A stretch of 64,000 bases of DNA from Acidobacteriota bacterium (GCA_003223245.1 QHYI01000117.1:1-64000); one strand, 5' to 3'. Shown: positions 1-8,953, numbered from the stretch's first letter. A program made the numbers and translations. The notes: generated by a model from the letters alone, not told the origin.

Positions 1-226
1 GAAACGCCGCTTCCGCCGCGTCGAGGTCGCCGGTCTCTAGCGCCGTCTGACCTTCCGCAAACCACTTTTCGGGATTCGAACCGGGAGCGCCCTCTGATCC
101 TGCGGCAGCTGTCTGCTGAAAGGTGTCATTTCCTGCTGGCTGTGGCCTGGCGGAGACGGTGGCTGAACCACACCAGACGGCCAGAATCAAGGCACAACCT
201 TTACACCAGCGAGGAAATACTCTCAT
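1..226 (-). CDS. TPR-type exported protein, N-terminal part (cut by window edge)
   Basis: Only the first 75 codons are inside the window; the gene runs off the left edge. The product starts MRVFPRW, followed by a hydrophobic stretch (about residues 10-24) that looks like a Sec signal peptide. A Pro/Gln/Ala-rich linker then leads into EKWFAEGQTALETGDLDAAE, which fits the first helix pair of a tetratricopeptide repeat. The closest resemblance inside the window is to the exported TPR proteins at 35.6 and 50.4 kb, which also have a signal, a linker and then TPR units. TPR proteins are protein-interaction scaffolds, and nothing here shows the partner. No strong Shine-Dalgarno sequence is visible before the ATG at 226, so the start is not certain. 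It is divergent from the TonB receptor gene at 729. Confidence 0.6.
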   Translation of the reverse strand, partial: MRVFPRWCKGCALILAVWCGSATVSARPQPAGNDTFQQTAAAGSEGAPGSNPEKWFAEGQTALETGDLDAAEAAF

Positions 227-518
227 CAGCAGCTAGTTTCCGGTAGCATCGGGGAAATTACAAGAAGTGTAGCGCCGGCGAAAGCGTGCTCTGATTCTGA
301 TCTTCTGACTTCAGAGGCCAACCTCAACCGACGAGGGTTTCCCGATGGCCATCTTGCATCGCCCTTGTTCTCAATGCTGTCCCGGGCCAAATTACGGGTT
401 AACGCGGAATCTCGCCACTCGCTTACCCGGAATTACGTAGGGCTGTCCCCGAGTTCAGCCGAAGAGCCACATGCCAGGTACCACTTCCGTTTTCCACTTT
501 TGACCTTGAACTTTTGAC

Positions 519-547
519 TTGACACAGATCTTTCAAAGCAGTATTAA
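519..547 (+). promoter_or_regulatory. Predicted sigma-70 promoter of the TonB receptor gene
   Basis: A perfect TTGACA (519-524) is followed after exactly 17 bases by TATTAA (542-547). Transcription would start near 554 and give a leader of about 175 bases before the GTG at 729. TTGAC-like words occur several times just upstream (about 499-523), so a second, overlapping -35 is possible. Confidence 0.5.
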
Positions 548-634
548 CTCGTTTTAATAAGCAGCTCCGGTGCATTTCTTTGCGAGTGTCGAGGGGTGGC
601 GGCTGTCTCAGTGAGCGGTTATCTTCGAACGGCG

Positions 635-645
635 GTAGGGGCGCA
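635..645 (+). repeat. GTAGGGGCGCA intergenic motif, copy 1
   Basis: The core GTAGGGGCGCA lies in the leader of the receptor gene. Close relatives occur at 5374-5384, 16625-16635 (minus) and 45581-45591 (minus), always between genes. This copy has no long flanking inverted repeat. Confidence 0.4.
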
Positions 646-728
646 ACACGCAGTTGCCCTGGCACGGTGTCCTCGGTTCCCACGCATTTCTGTCGTCACC
701 CAATTTCCATACTTTTGGGAGGTTTGCC

Positions 729-3700
729 GTGACGGAAAACTCTGATCGTTTGCATCAACGAAACATTCTAGCGGCCGCCCGCTTGTGGTTCTGCGCATTC
801 ATCGTTGCATTGATCCTGCCACTTGCGGCTCGCGCGCAGGATACCGGCTACATCAGCGGGACGGTCACCGACAAATCCGGCGCCGCCGTGGTGGGCGCTG
901 ATGTGGTGCTCACCAATGTGGCCGGCAGTTTAAACCGCACCACCGCCACCAACACCGACGGCGCGTACGTCATTTCCGGCTTGCCTGGAGACACTTACAA
1001 TCTCGTCGTCACCGCCAAAGGCTTTCAGAAATACTCCGTACAGAAGATTGTCTTAAGCGTCGCCGAAAAGGCGCGCATTGACGTGCAACTCACCGTCGGA
1101 GCCGTTACCGAAACAGTGGAAGTCACGGGTGAGAGCGTTGCGCAGGTAGAAACCACTTCGTCCGAACTCGGCGACACCATCACTGGCAAACAGATCGACA
1201 ACCTCGTGCTCAACGGCCGCAATTTCACCCAACTTGTTACCCTCACACCCGGCGTCGTCAATCAAACAGGGCAGGACGAGGGAAAGGTCGGTGTGTACGG
1301 CAACGTCGCCTACGCCATTAACGGCGGCCGCACGGAGTACAACAATTGGGAGCTCGACGGCGGCGACAATATGGATAACGGCAGCAACGCCACGCTGAAC
1401 GTTTATCCCAATCCGGAAGCTATTGCCGAGTTCAAGGTGCTCACGTCCAACTACGGCGCCCAGTACGGCCGCAATGGCTCCGGCACCATCGAGGTTGAGA
1501 CAAAATCCGGCACGCAGTCCTTCCATGGCAGCGCTTTCGAATACTTGCGCAATGATTTTTTCAACGCCAACGAATACTTTAACAACGCCGCTGGCATCGC
1601 CCGCCCGCCCTACAAGAAGCATGATTACGGCTACACCATTGGTGGCCCTGTTTTCATCCCGAACCACTACAATGCCGACAAGAAAAAGACTTTCTTCTTC
1701 TTCTCCGAGGAATGGCGGAAGGAGAAGAATCCCGCAACTATTTCGCCGATCAACGTTCCCTCGGATGCTGAGCGCAACGGCAACTTTAGTGACGTCTGTC
1801 CTGGAGCCGACTGCCCCAACGTTGCCAACCCCGCTGCAGTGCCTGTCACTCCGGTCGGGCAGGCGTTGCTCGCTTTGATTCCCCACGCGACGCCCGGCTT
1901 TACGCTTGGCGGCTTCCCTGCCTTCGAACAAACCGTGTCCACTCCCACCAATTGGCGCGAAGAACTGGTGCGCATTGATCACAATTTGACAGACAACTAC
2001 CGCCTGACCTTCCGCTATATCCATGATTCCTGGAGCACCATCGTTCCCAATCCTCTCTGGGGCAATGGCACCTCCAGCTTTGAGAACATACAGACCAACT
2101 TCGTTGGCCCCGGCACAAGCTTTGTCGCGCGCTTGAACGCTAACATCACTCCCACCCTCCTGAATGAGTTTGTCGCCAGTTACACCGCTGACCACATTTT
2201 CTTGAACGCTCTGAATAACCCGCCTCCGCTTCCTGCTGGCGCCATGGGCTCTATTTTTAACAACGGTTTCGGCGGGAAGCTTCCGGCCATCCAACTCAAT
2301 GGCAACACTGATATCTACGGCGGGCTTGGCCAGGATACCGGCTACTTCCCCTGGAACAACGCCAACCCCACTTACACGTATCGCGACAACCTGACCAAGA
2401 TTGTGGGCACGCACACTTTCCAAATGGGCGCCTACATGGCCTTTGCCCAGAAGAACGAAGACAACTCACCTAACGTTCAGGGTATTTTGACCTTTGACGC
2501 CAGCTCCGCTGTCAGCTCCGGCAATGCCTTGGCCGATATGCTGCTCGGCAACATTGCGAGCTACTCACAGTGGAGCGCCATCCTCAAATATTATGACCGC
2601 TACAAAATCGTTGAACCCTACTTCAACGACGACTGGCGCCTTACCAAACGCCTCACTCTTAACTTAGGATTGCGTGTCAGTCTGTTCGGAACCTATCGTG
2701 AACGCTACAGGCATGCCTTCAACTTCAACCCAGCTACCTTTGTGGGAGGTCACGTTGCAGGCGGAGGCAGCGGCAATGAGCCTACCTTCGACGCCAATGG
2801 CAATCTCGCTCAAAATGCAACAAATACCGCCAATCCCCTGAACGGTGTCGTCCAGTGCGGAGGACCAGGCGGTAATCTGCCACTGCTCCCGGGTTCGTTA
2901 TTCCCTACTGTGAATGTTGGTCCTTCCTCGAACGCGGGCTGCCTCTCCGGACACCTCTTTAACCCCGCACCGCGCATCGGCTTTGCCTTTGATCCTAAAG
3001 GCGATGGCAAAACTGCCATCCGCGGCGGCTACGGGATCTTCTACGAACACACCAATGGTAACGAGGGCAACACCGAATCGCTGGAAGGCTCCGCGCCGCT
3101 CATTCTTAGAGCGACCCAATCCAACATCGTTGGATACACAAACATTGGTGCTGGCGCAGGCCAGGTACCACTTCCTCCGCTATCCCTCGTTTCTATACCC
3201 AATCAGGTGAAGTGGCCTTACGTTCAGCAGTGGAACTTGGGCGTCCAGCGGGAGCTCCCCACTCATATCGTTCTTTCCATCGCCTATGTCGGCAGCAAGG
3301 GTACGCATCTGACTCTGGAGAACGATGGGAATCAGCTCTGTCCCATCAGTGGCGGCGGCGCTTGCGGCGCAGCCATTGCAAATCCCTATACCACGGGAGA
3401 ACCGATTATTACCGCGCAAAATTTTGTCGCGGGTGGTCCTGCCATTAACACCGTCTGCGCCAACGGGGCGAATCCCGCGACAGTGAACGGCGTGCCCGTG
3501 ACCGGCCCGGCAGCCAACAACCTTGCCATCGCGGCTTGCGGAGCAAGCGCAGACCCCGTTCGCACCGCATTTCCCGGCTACAGCGACCTCACTTATCTTC
3601 GCGACGGAGCCGATTCCATCTACCATGCTCTCCAAGTCGCCGCGAACCGCACCGTCGGAGACTTGACCCTGAGCCTTACATACACCTACAGCCATGCCAT

Positions 3701-4334
3701 CGATGACTCTTCCGACCGTTCCGACAACGCCTTCGTGAATGCTTACAACTTCGCGGCCAATCGTGCCAGCTCCACTTTCGACCAGCGCCACGCCTTGTCG
3801 CTGAGCTATGTCTACGGCCTGCCGTTCTTCAAGGGGGCGTCAGGCTTCGAGCATGCCGTCCTCGGTGGATGGCAAGTTTCGGGCATCACCATAGTGCAGA
3901 CAGGTCTACCCGTTAGCGTGACCAATGGCACGACCTTTGGTGACAACGCGGGCGTAGGCAATGGCGTAGGCACGGGCTCTCGCCCAGACCAAGTCGGCAA
4001 CCCTCACAACGTCCCTGCAAATTCCAACCCCGTTGCGCCGGGGCCGCTTTTGTATAATCCGGTGGCCTATGCGCTTCCCACGGGCCTTACTTTTGGAAAC
4101 GTCGGACGCGACACCTTGTATCTGCCGCGCCGCACCAACTTTGATTTCGGCCTTTTCAAGCGCTTCACATTCACCGAAAGAACCGGCTTGGATTTCCGCT
4201 GGGAGAACTTCAACCTCTTCAACCACACGGAGTTCAACGCCATGCAATCGAGTTTTGGATCGAGCAATTTCCTGTACGCCACCCAAACGCACCTTGGCCG
4301 CGTCATGCAGTTTGGCTTGCGTCTCTATTTTTGA
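729..4334 (+). CDS. Oar-type TonB-dependent receptor with carboxypeptidase-regulatory N-domain
   Basis: Outer-membrane receptor of about 1,201 residues. The GTG at 729 is chosen because GGGAGG (717-722) sits six bases before it; the frame is open upstream to 654 but without such a site. The order is: a signal peptide ending near LAARAQ; a carboxypeptidase-regulatory/CNA-B-like beta domain (GYISGTVTDKSGAAVVGADV onward, about residues 40-120); a plug region with LNGRNFTQLVTLTPGV; and a long barrel ending in ...MQFGLRLYF with a terminal Phe typical of BAM-assembled proteins. This is the Oar-like architecture expanded in Acidobacteriota, usually tied to uptake of large or complex substrates, often glycans. 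No TonB/ExbBD is nearby. It is followed by a clear terminator and then by sugar-processing genes. The substrate is unknown. Confidence 0.9.
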   Translation: MTENSDRLHQRNILAAARLWFCAFIVALILPLAARAQDTGYISGTVTDKSGAAVVGADVVLTNVAGSLNRTTATNTDGAYVISGLPGDTYNLVVTAKGFQKYSVQKIVLSVAEKARIDVQLTVGAVTETVEVTGESVAQVETTSSELGDTITGKQIDNLVLNGRNFTQLVTLTPGVVNQTGQDEGKVGVYGNVAYAINGGRTEYNNWELDGGDNMDNGSNATLNVYPNPEAIAEFKVLTSNYGAQYGRNGSGTIEVETKSGTQSFHGSAFEYLRNDFFNANEYFNNAAGIARPPYKKHDYGYTIGGPVFIPNHYNADKKKTFFFFSEEWRKEKNPATISPINVPSDAERNGNFSDVCPGADCPNVANPAAVPVTPVGQALLALIPHATPGFTLGGFPAFEQTVSTPTNWREELVRIDHNLTDNYRLTFRYIHDSWSTIVPNPLWGNGTSSFENIQTNFVGPGTSFVARLNANITPTLLNEFVASYTADHIFLNALNNPPPLPAGAMGSIFNNGFGGKLPAIQLNGNTDIYGGLGQDTGYFPWNNANPTYTYRDNLTKIVGTHTFQMGAYMAFAQKNEDNSPNVQGILTFDASSAVSSGNALADMLLGNIASYSQWSAILKYYDRYKIVEPYFNDDWRLTKRLTLNLGLRVSLFGTYRERYRHAFNFNPATFVGGHVAGGGSGNEPTFDANGNLAQNATNTANPLNGVVQCGGPGGNLPLLPGSLFPTVNVGPSSNAGCLSGHLFNPAPRIGFAFDPKGDGKTAIRGGYGIFYEHTNGNEGNTESLEGSAPLILRATQSNIVGYTNIGAGAGQVPLPPLSLVSIPNQVKWPYVQQWNLGVQRELPTHIVLSIAYVGSKGTHLTLENDGNQLCPISGGGACGAAIANPYTTGEPIITAQNFVAGGPAINTVCANGANPATVNGVPVTGPAANNLAIAACGASADPVRTAFPGYSDLTYLRDGADSIYHALQVAANRTVGDLTLSLTYTYSHAIDDSSDRSDNAFVNAYNFAANRASSTFDQRHALSLSYVYGLPFFKGASGFEHAVLGGWQVSGITIVQTGLPVSVTNGTTFGDNAGVGNGVGTGSRPDQVGNPHNVPANSNPVAPGPLLYNPVAYALPTGLTFGNVGRDTLYLPRRTNFDFGLFKRFTFTERTGLDFRWENFNLFNHTEFNAMQSSFGSSNFLYATQTHLGRVMQFGLRLYF

Positions 4335-4344
4335 CGCTCTAGAA

Positions 4345-4383
4345 GGCGGCGATGCGCATTACGTTCGAATCGCCGCCCTTTTT
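4345..4383 (+). terminator. Rho-independent terminator after the TonB receptor
   Basis: GGCGGCGAT (4345-4353) pairs perfectly with ATCGCCGCC (4369-4377) across a 15-base loop and is followed by CTTTTTCT. It begins ten bases after the receptor stop codon and separates it from the isomerase gene at 4424. Confidence 0.8.
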
Positions 4384-4423
4384 CTGTCGAATCTCTGTTC
4401 TCTTCTCTTCCTGAAGAGGTAAA

Positions 4424-5362
4424 ATGCAGCCTATGAATCGACGCACATTTATCGGCAGTTCGCTTGCTGCAACTCTTTCCGCCGCTGCCAGCCCCCCCTG
4501 GGCCGCGGCTCCGCTCAACGCGGGGTTTGCAAAAGCAAATCCGCAAAACCCAACTCACCAAATCGACCGCATCGGCCTTCAGCTCTACACCGTTCGCGCA
4601 GCCATGGGAGCGGACTTAGAAGGCACGATTGCCAAGGTCGCGGCTACCGGCTACAAAGAAGTCGAATTCGCCGGTTATTTCGATCATTCGCCAAAGGATA
4701 TTCGCGCCACCCTCGACGAGAACGGTCTGGCCTCGCCGTCGTGCCATGTGACCTACCACTTCGTAGAAAAACATTGGGACGAAACGCTCGAGGCCGCCAA
4801 AATCGTCGGCCACAGCTACATCATCTGTCCCTGGATTGACGAAAAGCAGCGCGCCGAGCCTGGCGGCTGGAAACGTGCCGCCGAACTCTTCAACAAAGCC
4901 GGAGAAGCCAGCCAGAAAGAAGGCATTCAGTTCGGCTACCACAACCACTCCTTCGAATTCCATCCCACCGAATCTCTTGGCGGCAAATTACCGTACGATT
5001 TTCTTCTTGCCGAAACTGATCCCAAATTCGTCGTTATGGAAATGGATCTCTGCTGGATCACCGTTGCCGGAAAAGATCCGGTCGCGTATTTCAATAATTA
5101 TCCCGGCCGCTTCCCCCTCGTTCATGTGAAGGATTACGTGAACGATCCCCATTCCACCAGCAGCTACAGTGGAGCAACGGGCTCGGTCAAATTTGCGGGA
5201 CATCTCGCTGACGTCGGCCAAGGAACCATCAACTGGAAAAATCTTTTCGCGCACGCGGAAAAGGCCGGTATCAAGCATTGTTTCGTCGAAAACGATGATC
5301 CCAAGAACGCTTTCGAAGACATCAAGATCAGTTACAACTATCTGCATGATTTGCGGTTTTAA
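4424..5362 (+). CDS. Tat-exported sugar isomerase/epimerase (xylose-isomerase-like TIM barrel)
   Basis: A 312-residue protein. AAGAGG lies four bases before the ATG at 4424; an in-frame ATG at 4433 is the alternative. The N-terminus MNRRTFIGSS with an Ala-rich stretch is a twin-arginine signal. The mature part fits the AP_endonuc_2/xylose-isomerase-like TIM barrel: IGLQLYTVR (strand 1), GYKEVEFAGYF (strand 2), FGYHNHSFEF (metal-site His and Glu), EMDLCWITVAG, LVHVKDY and VENDDP near the C-terminus. Family members bind a divalent metal and isomerise, epimerise or eliminate keto-sugars; the precise reaction cannot be read from sequence. Folded export fits a periplasmic keto-sugar step together with the Gfo/Idh enzyme that follows. 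Confidence 0.85.
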   Translation: MQPMNRRTFIGSSLAATLSAAASPPWAAAPLNAGFAKANPQNPTHQIDRIGLQLYTVRAAMGADLEGTIAKVAATGYKEVEFAGYFDHSPKDIRATLDENGLASPSCHVTYHFVEKHWDETLEAAKIVGHSYIICPWIDEKQRAEPGGWKRAAELFNKAGEASQKEGIQFGYHNHSFEFHPTESLGGKLPYDFLLAETDPKFVVMEMDLCWITVAGKDPVAYFNNYPGRFPLVHVKDYVNDPHSTSSYSGATGSVKFAGHLADVGQGTINWKNLFAHAEKAGIKHCFVENDDPKNAFEDIKISYNYLHDLRF

Positions 5363-5375
5363 GTTTTGGTTTGTA

Positions 5376-5421
5376 GGGGCGCAGCTTGGTCCTGAGCGCA
5401 GCCGAAGAAATGCTGTGCCCC
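5376..5421. repeat. Intergenic palindromic element with GTAGGGGCGCAGC core, copy 2
   Basis: GGGGCGCAGC (5376-5385) pairs with GCTGTGCCCC (5412-5421) as a 10-bp stem including one G-T pair, with a 26-base loop. It starts 13 bases after a stop codon. The same core occurs in three other intergenic places in the window, which suggests a small dispersed palindromic repeat. Confidence 0.5.
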
Positions 5422-5464
5422 AGCTCGGCACGATGTCGTGGCCAGGGTTCCAGCCGTGCTGTAG

Positions 5465-5491
5465 CTCAGGGCTGTAGCCCTGAGGCTTTTT
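5465..5491 (+). terminator. Hairpin plus T-tract after the isomerase gene
   Basis: CTCAGGGC (5465-5472), a TGTA loop and GCCCTGAG (5477-5484) form a perfect 8-bp stem, followed by GCTTTTTG. It has the shape of an intrinsic terminator and lies between the isomerase and the oxidoreductase. It may also be part of the neighbouring repeat element. Confidence 0.55.
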
Positions 5492-5602
5492 GCCCGTCGC
5501 ACCAAATTTCGGGAACGCCGATCTCTGATCTCCGCTCTCCGGTCTCGCTTTTTGGGCTCTGGCTGTAAGCTGTCGGCTTTCAACTTCCTCCAGGAGCGCA
5601 TC

Positions 5603-6970
5603 ATGAAAAACAATCTCTCACGTCGCGAATTCCTCCAGCGCAGCGCCGGCGCCACCGGAGCGCTCGCTGCTGCGCCGCGAATTTTTCTCGAGCCGGAGCA
5701 CATTCCTCTCCCACTGCAATCCACTCCGCCGAGCGAGCGCGTGCGCTTCGGCATCATCGGCATCGGCATGCAGGGCTCCGGCCTGCTCACCAATGCCATC
5801 CAGCTTCCCGGAGTCGAGTGCGTCGCTGCCGCCGATCTTTGGGACGGCCGCCACACGCTCGCGCAGGAAATTGTCGGCAAGAGCATTCCCACAACGCGCC
5901 GCTACAAGGAGCTTCTCGACAATAAAGAAATCGATTGCATCGTCGCCGCGGTTCCCGATCACTGGCACAAGCAAGTCGTTGTCGACGCGGTGAACGCCGG
6001 GAAAGATATCTACTGCGAAAAACCGATGTCGCACTCCGTCGCAGACGGCGTGGCCATGGTGGCCGCCGCGAAGAAGACCGGGCGCATTGTGCAAATCGGG
6101 TCGCAGCGCGTCAGCTCGATGATCTGCGCCAAGGCGAAAGAGCTGCTTGCGAACGGCATCATCGGCACGATTACCCTCATCGAAGGAACCTACGGCCGCA
6201 ACGATCCCACCGGCGCTTGGGAGTATCCCCCGCCTCCGGGCCTCTCTCCCAGCAATTTTGATTGGGACACCTGGCAGGGCGACACGCCCAAAAAGCCCTG
6301 GGATACCGACATGTCTCCCAAATATTTCGCGCGCTGGCGCTGCTGGCGCGAATACGGCACGGGCTTGGCCGGCGATTTGCTTGTGCATCTGGTCAGCGGC
6401 ATGAATTTCATGATGGGCTGGAACGACCCGCCGCGCAAAGCCATGGCCTTGGGCGCCATTTTGCGTTTCAAGGATGGCCGCGACATGCCCGACGTACACG
6501 CCACACTTTTTGATTACGGCGAAGGACGCCCGCCGGTTTATTTGCGCCTCAATCTCGGTTGCGACACTCCGGAAACCTATCGCTTCCAGGGCTCTCATGG
6601 AATCCTGGAGGTGACGGAATTCAACATCACCTACTTCCCGCAGTCCGGCGTGGACGAAGCACCGAGTTATTACGCCTTCGGCTTTCCGCGGGCCATGCGC
6701 GAAGCGTATTTCAAGCAATGGCACGAAGAGCACGATCCCAAGCCCGGCATGGAGCCGGTCACCGAAGGCTACAACTACCACGGCGCCTCCTGGGATGAAG
6801 AGAAACCGCACCTCTGGAAATTCTTCCAGGCAGTGAAGTCGCGCCAACCCGTTGTCGAAGACGCCGTGTTTGGCAACAACGCCGCGCTGGCCTGCCACAT
6901 GGCCAACGAATCCTACTTCCGCAAAGCGGCGGTTACTTGGGACGCTGCGACCAACACAATCAAGTCCTGA
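5603..6970 (+). CDS. Tat-exported Gfo/Idh/MocA-family oxidoreductase
   Basis: A 455-residue protein. The ATG at 5603 has AGGAG (5592-5596) six bases upstream and opens directly into a twin-arginine signal, MKNNLSRREFLQRSAG. The NAD(P)-binding Rossmann fold starts at FGIIGIGMQGSG (about residues 49-60), followed by VAAADLWDGR, the AVPDHWHK loop and the family signature CEKPM (about 138-142) with its conserved Lys. The C-terminal alpha/beta domain follows. Family members oxidise or reduce sugar hydroxyls or cleave glycosides through a 3-keto intermediate with tightly bound NAD(P). The Tat signal fits export of a folded protein carrying cofactor. It follows a Tat TIM-barrel isomerase in the same direction, a pairing typical of keto-sugar pathways. 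The substrate is not known. Confidence 0.88.
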   Translation: MKNNLSRREFLQRSAGATGALAAAPRIFLEPEHIPLPLQSTPPSERVRFGIIGIGMQGSGLLTNAIQLPGVECVAAADLWDGRHTLAQEIVGKSIPTTRRYKELLDNKEIDCIVAAVPDHWHKQVVVDAVNAGKDIYCEKPMSHSVADGVAMVAAAKKTGRIVQIGSQRVSSMICAKAKELLANGIIGTITLIEGTYGRNDPTGAWEYPPPPGLSPSNFDWDTWQGDTPKKPWDTDMSPKYFARWRCWREYGTGLAGDLLVHLVSGMNFMMGWNDPPRKAMALGAILRFKDGRDMPDVHATLFDYGEGRPPVYLRLNLGCDTPETYRFQGSHGILEVTEFNITYFPQSGVDEAPSYYAFGFPRAMREAYFKQWHEEHDPKPGMEPVTEGYNYHGASWDEEKPHLWKFFQAVKSRQPVVEDAVFGNNAALACHMANESYFRKAAVTWDAATNTIKS

Positions 6971-7040
6971 GCCTCCGGAACGGCAAGTAAGACGAGTAGA
7001 ACAGATTGAAGTGTGTGCTACTTGAATGCCGCGGGCGGCG

Positions 7041-7395
7041 TCAAGTTTTCGCCCAGCCTGGCTGGACCTCACCCAGCAGCGGCGCCTCGCGTACTTCTTC
7101 CCGCACTCGCGCGCCCTGCGTGCGCACGGTGAGAACCGGGCAGTGGGAGGCAGTGGGCTATTGACACAACTTTGTACGCCGTGGTTCCGGGCAGGTGGCC
7201 CGCTAAAGCGGTGCGCGCTTCCGCACCCATCACAATCAGGTTCGCCTGGGTCTCTTGGGCACAGCGCAGAATCTCCGCAGCGGGATCGCCGACGGCAAAA
7301 CGAAATTCCGTCTCGCACCAGGTCTCCGCGCCAGTCGGGATTAGCTCTTGCAACTGGCGCCTCACCGCTTCCCTCTTGAGCGTGATTCCGTACAT
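7041..7395 (-). pseudogene. UspA (universal stress protein) C-terminal remnant, frameshifted
   Basis: From the ATG at 7395 the translation MYGITLKREAVRRQLQELIP...VGDPAAEILRCAQE...LIVMGAEA...LPGTTAYKVVS matches the end of a Usp domain (GDPAxxIL, LIVMG, KVV, then CPVLTVR). The CPVLTVR ending is found only after a frame change. The cause is visible: a 10-base tandem copy on the plus strand, GGCAGTGGGA (7139-7148) beside GGCAGTGGGC (7149-7158). Removing one copy gives ...SIAHCPVLTVRTQGAR... to a TGA at 7041. The nucleotide-binding N-terminal half is missing as well. This is therefore a doubly damaged remnant at the edge of a decayed zone. Confidence 0.7.
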
Positions 7396-7527
7396 CCTTC
7401 GTTTTTGTAACACGCAAGTGCAAGACCGTAACGTAACCTCACTCCCGCAACGTCTATGAAGTAGATGAGGCACACGCAAATGAGCGGCTGAGGCGTTACG
7501 CCTCGGTAGCAGCAAGGGGGGAGAAAC

Positions 7528-8091
7528 ATGACCAAACGTCTGAGAGCAGTCGTCCTTTTCGCCGGTTTGGCGATATCCTTGCGCGGCGACCACCTGGGCG
7601 CGACGCAACATTCCAAATCGGCGGCCCCCGCACCGATTCCATCACTAATCCTCAGCGCGAACAAAGTTTTCATCGCCAACGGAGGGGGCGATGAATCTCT
7701 TTTTGACATGCCTCAATACAGCGGCGGCCCTGATCGTCTGTATAACGAATTCTATGCGGCTATGAAATCATGGGGACGCTACGAACTGGTAAGTACTCCT
7801 GGGGATGCGGACTTGGTCTTCGAGATACGCCTGACCACGGTGCAGCCTATGGAATCAGCACCATTGGGGGGCCAAAATCCTCGCTACGATTCGCAATTTC
7901 ATCTTGCCATTCGGGACGTAAAGACCCACGAAACCCTGTGGGGATTGACCGAACATGCCCAAACAGCCATTCTCCAAGGGAACCGCGATAGAAATTTCGA
8001 ACTCGCGCTGACGGCAATCCTCTCGGAATTACGAAAAATCGCAGGTCCTGCACCGGCCACCGCGAAGAACGGCACCACAGCTCCCAATTAG
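7528..8091 (+). CDS. Exported hypothetical protein (acidobacterial family)
   Basis: A 187-residue protein starting at the ATG at 7528 with a strong GGGGGG-AG ribosome site just upstream. The N-terminus MTKRLRAVVLFAGLAISL is a short signal peptide. The mature part has a conserved-looking core: IFIANGGGDESLF-like start, LYNEFYAAMKSWGRYELVS, ADLVFEIRL, YDSQFHLAIRDVKTHETLW, ending with GNRDRNFELALTAILSELRK. Proteins of this layout are frequent and uncharacterised in Acidobacteriota. The alternating strand pattern after ADLVFEIRL suggests a small beta-rich fold that may resemble lipoprotein or TolB-N-like domains; that is only a guess. No operon partner is evident. Confidence 0.7.
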   Translation: MTKRLRAVVLFAGLAISLRGDHLGATQHSKSAAPAPIPSLILSANKVFIANGGGDESLFDMPQYSGGPDRLYNEFYAAMKSWGRYELVSTPGDADLVFEIRLTTVQPMESAPLGGQNPRYDSQFHLAIRDVKTHETLWGLTEHAQTAILQGNRDRNFELALTAILSELRKIAGPAPATAKNGTTAPN

Positions 8092-8219
8092 TCCTCACCG
8101 GTAACTGAGGCGCTGGTCCCCGCTTCCCCGATTACAGCGGTTGGACGTAGCCGCCCGGCGTCGGACGCTTCGCGTGAGGTAGTGGAGCGTTGGTTGCCCG
8201 ATGGCTTGATGTAAGTGCG

Positions 8220-8244
8220 GGTCACAGGAGGTGCTCCTGTGACC
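8220..8244. repeat. Perfect 11-bp inverted repeat upstream of the IS91 remnant
   Basis: GGTCACAGGAG (8220-8230), a GTG loop and CTCCTGTGACC (8234-8244) form a perfect hairpin about 100 bases before the transposase remnant. IS91-type elements carry hairpins near their ends, so this may mark the old element boundary, but no T-tract or target motif confirms it. Confidence 0.5.
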
Positions 8245-8341
8245 GGAGCTACGCAACCGCCTTACTATAGAGCGCCTCAACGCCACCGCGAGTCCTTTGG
8301 ACTCGCTATCTATCAACGACAAGCCAATCGGCGAGAAATAA

Positions 8342-8953
8342 ATGAGTCGGCCGCCTCTGGAGGTGGCCGATATCATCCGCGCTGCAGGAGAGGCTTTCAG
8401 CAAACGAGACCCCCACTGGCTCCGTTGGAAGCATGTCAAAATGCTGCGGGCCATTGAGCGGTGTCGTACCGCCGCACTCGGCGGTCATCTCGACGTCCGA
8501 TCACACCCGCTCCGGTGCGCTCCCGGAGACAACTACTTCCAGCCCAAGGAAGTGCTGAAGAAAGTTTTTCGCGGCAAGTTCGTCGATGCTCTCAAAGAAG
8601 CCTTTCAGCATGGCCCCCTCCACTTCCACGGAGACCTGAAGCTTCTGGCACAACCCAAGACCTTCGCCGCTTGGCTCCGGCCCCTCCATCGACAAGATTG
8701 GATGGTGTACTTGGAACGCCCCTTCGGAGGCCCCGAATACGTCGTGCACTATCTGGGCCGCTACACTCATCGGGTGGCCATCTCCAACCACCGCCTGGTC
8801 TTCTTCGCCGATGGCCAAGTCACCTTCCGCTGGCGCGACTCAGCTCACCACAATGAACAGAGTTTGCTGACGCTACCCCTCGATGAATTTGAAACGCGTG
8901 AGGCACCTCTCTATCCCCTGCATTTTTGGTCCAGGGACACGCTCAGCAAGTAG
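8342..8953 (+). pseudogene. IS91-family transposase remnant (internal deletion, lost C-terminus)
   Basis: Residues 1-50 (RPPLEVADIIRAAGEAF ... CRTAALGGHLD) match the N-terminus of IS91/IS801-type Y2 transposases just before the zinc finger. The reading frame then jumps straight to the region after the HUH/Y2 core: NYFQPKEVLKKVFRGKF, HRQDWMVYLERPFGGPEYVV, YLGRYTHRVAISNHRL, VTFRWRDSAHHNE. The cysteine-rich zinc finger and much of the catalytic middle, roughly 130 residues, are therefore deleted in frame. Similarity stops near LTLPLDEF, and the last 25 codons are unrelated. The product cannot be an active transposase. Its tail overlaps a minus-strand gene at 8873. Confidence 0.8.

Larger units (their letters stand above)
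227..728. other. Divergent intergenic region and 5' leader of the receptor gene
   Basis: About 500 bases separate the partial TPR gene from the receptor start. No convincing gene was found. The region holds a sigma-70-like promoter (519-547), a GTAGGGGCGCA core (635-645) shared with other intergenic sites, and a leader of about 175 bases before the GTG start. No riboswitch was recognised in the leader. Confidence 0.5.

Noticed and set aside
65-95. tRNA T-loop-like GGTTCGAATCCCG on the minus strand
   Set aside because: It lies within the coding frame of the partial TPR protein and no acceptor stem, D-arm or anticodon arm can be folded around it.
548-728. Possible riboswitch in the long leader of the TonB receptor
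   Set aside because: No known aptamer core (such as the cobalamin box) was recognised, and no paired terminator/anti-terminator was visible.
1053-2423. Long open frame antisense to the TonB receptor
   Set aside because: It is a shadow of the receptor gene: low-complexity Val/Gly/Ala content, no domain and no start signal. Similar antisense frames over GMC, ASPIC and GH31 genes were dropped for the same reason.
5457-5484. tRNA-like 'GTAGCTCAG' string
   Set aside because: It is part of a simple hairpin followed by a T-tract; no cloverleaf can be formed.
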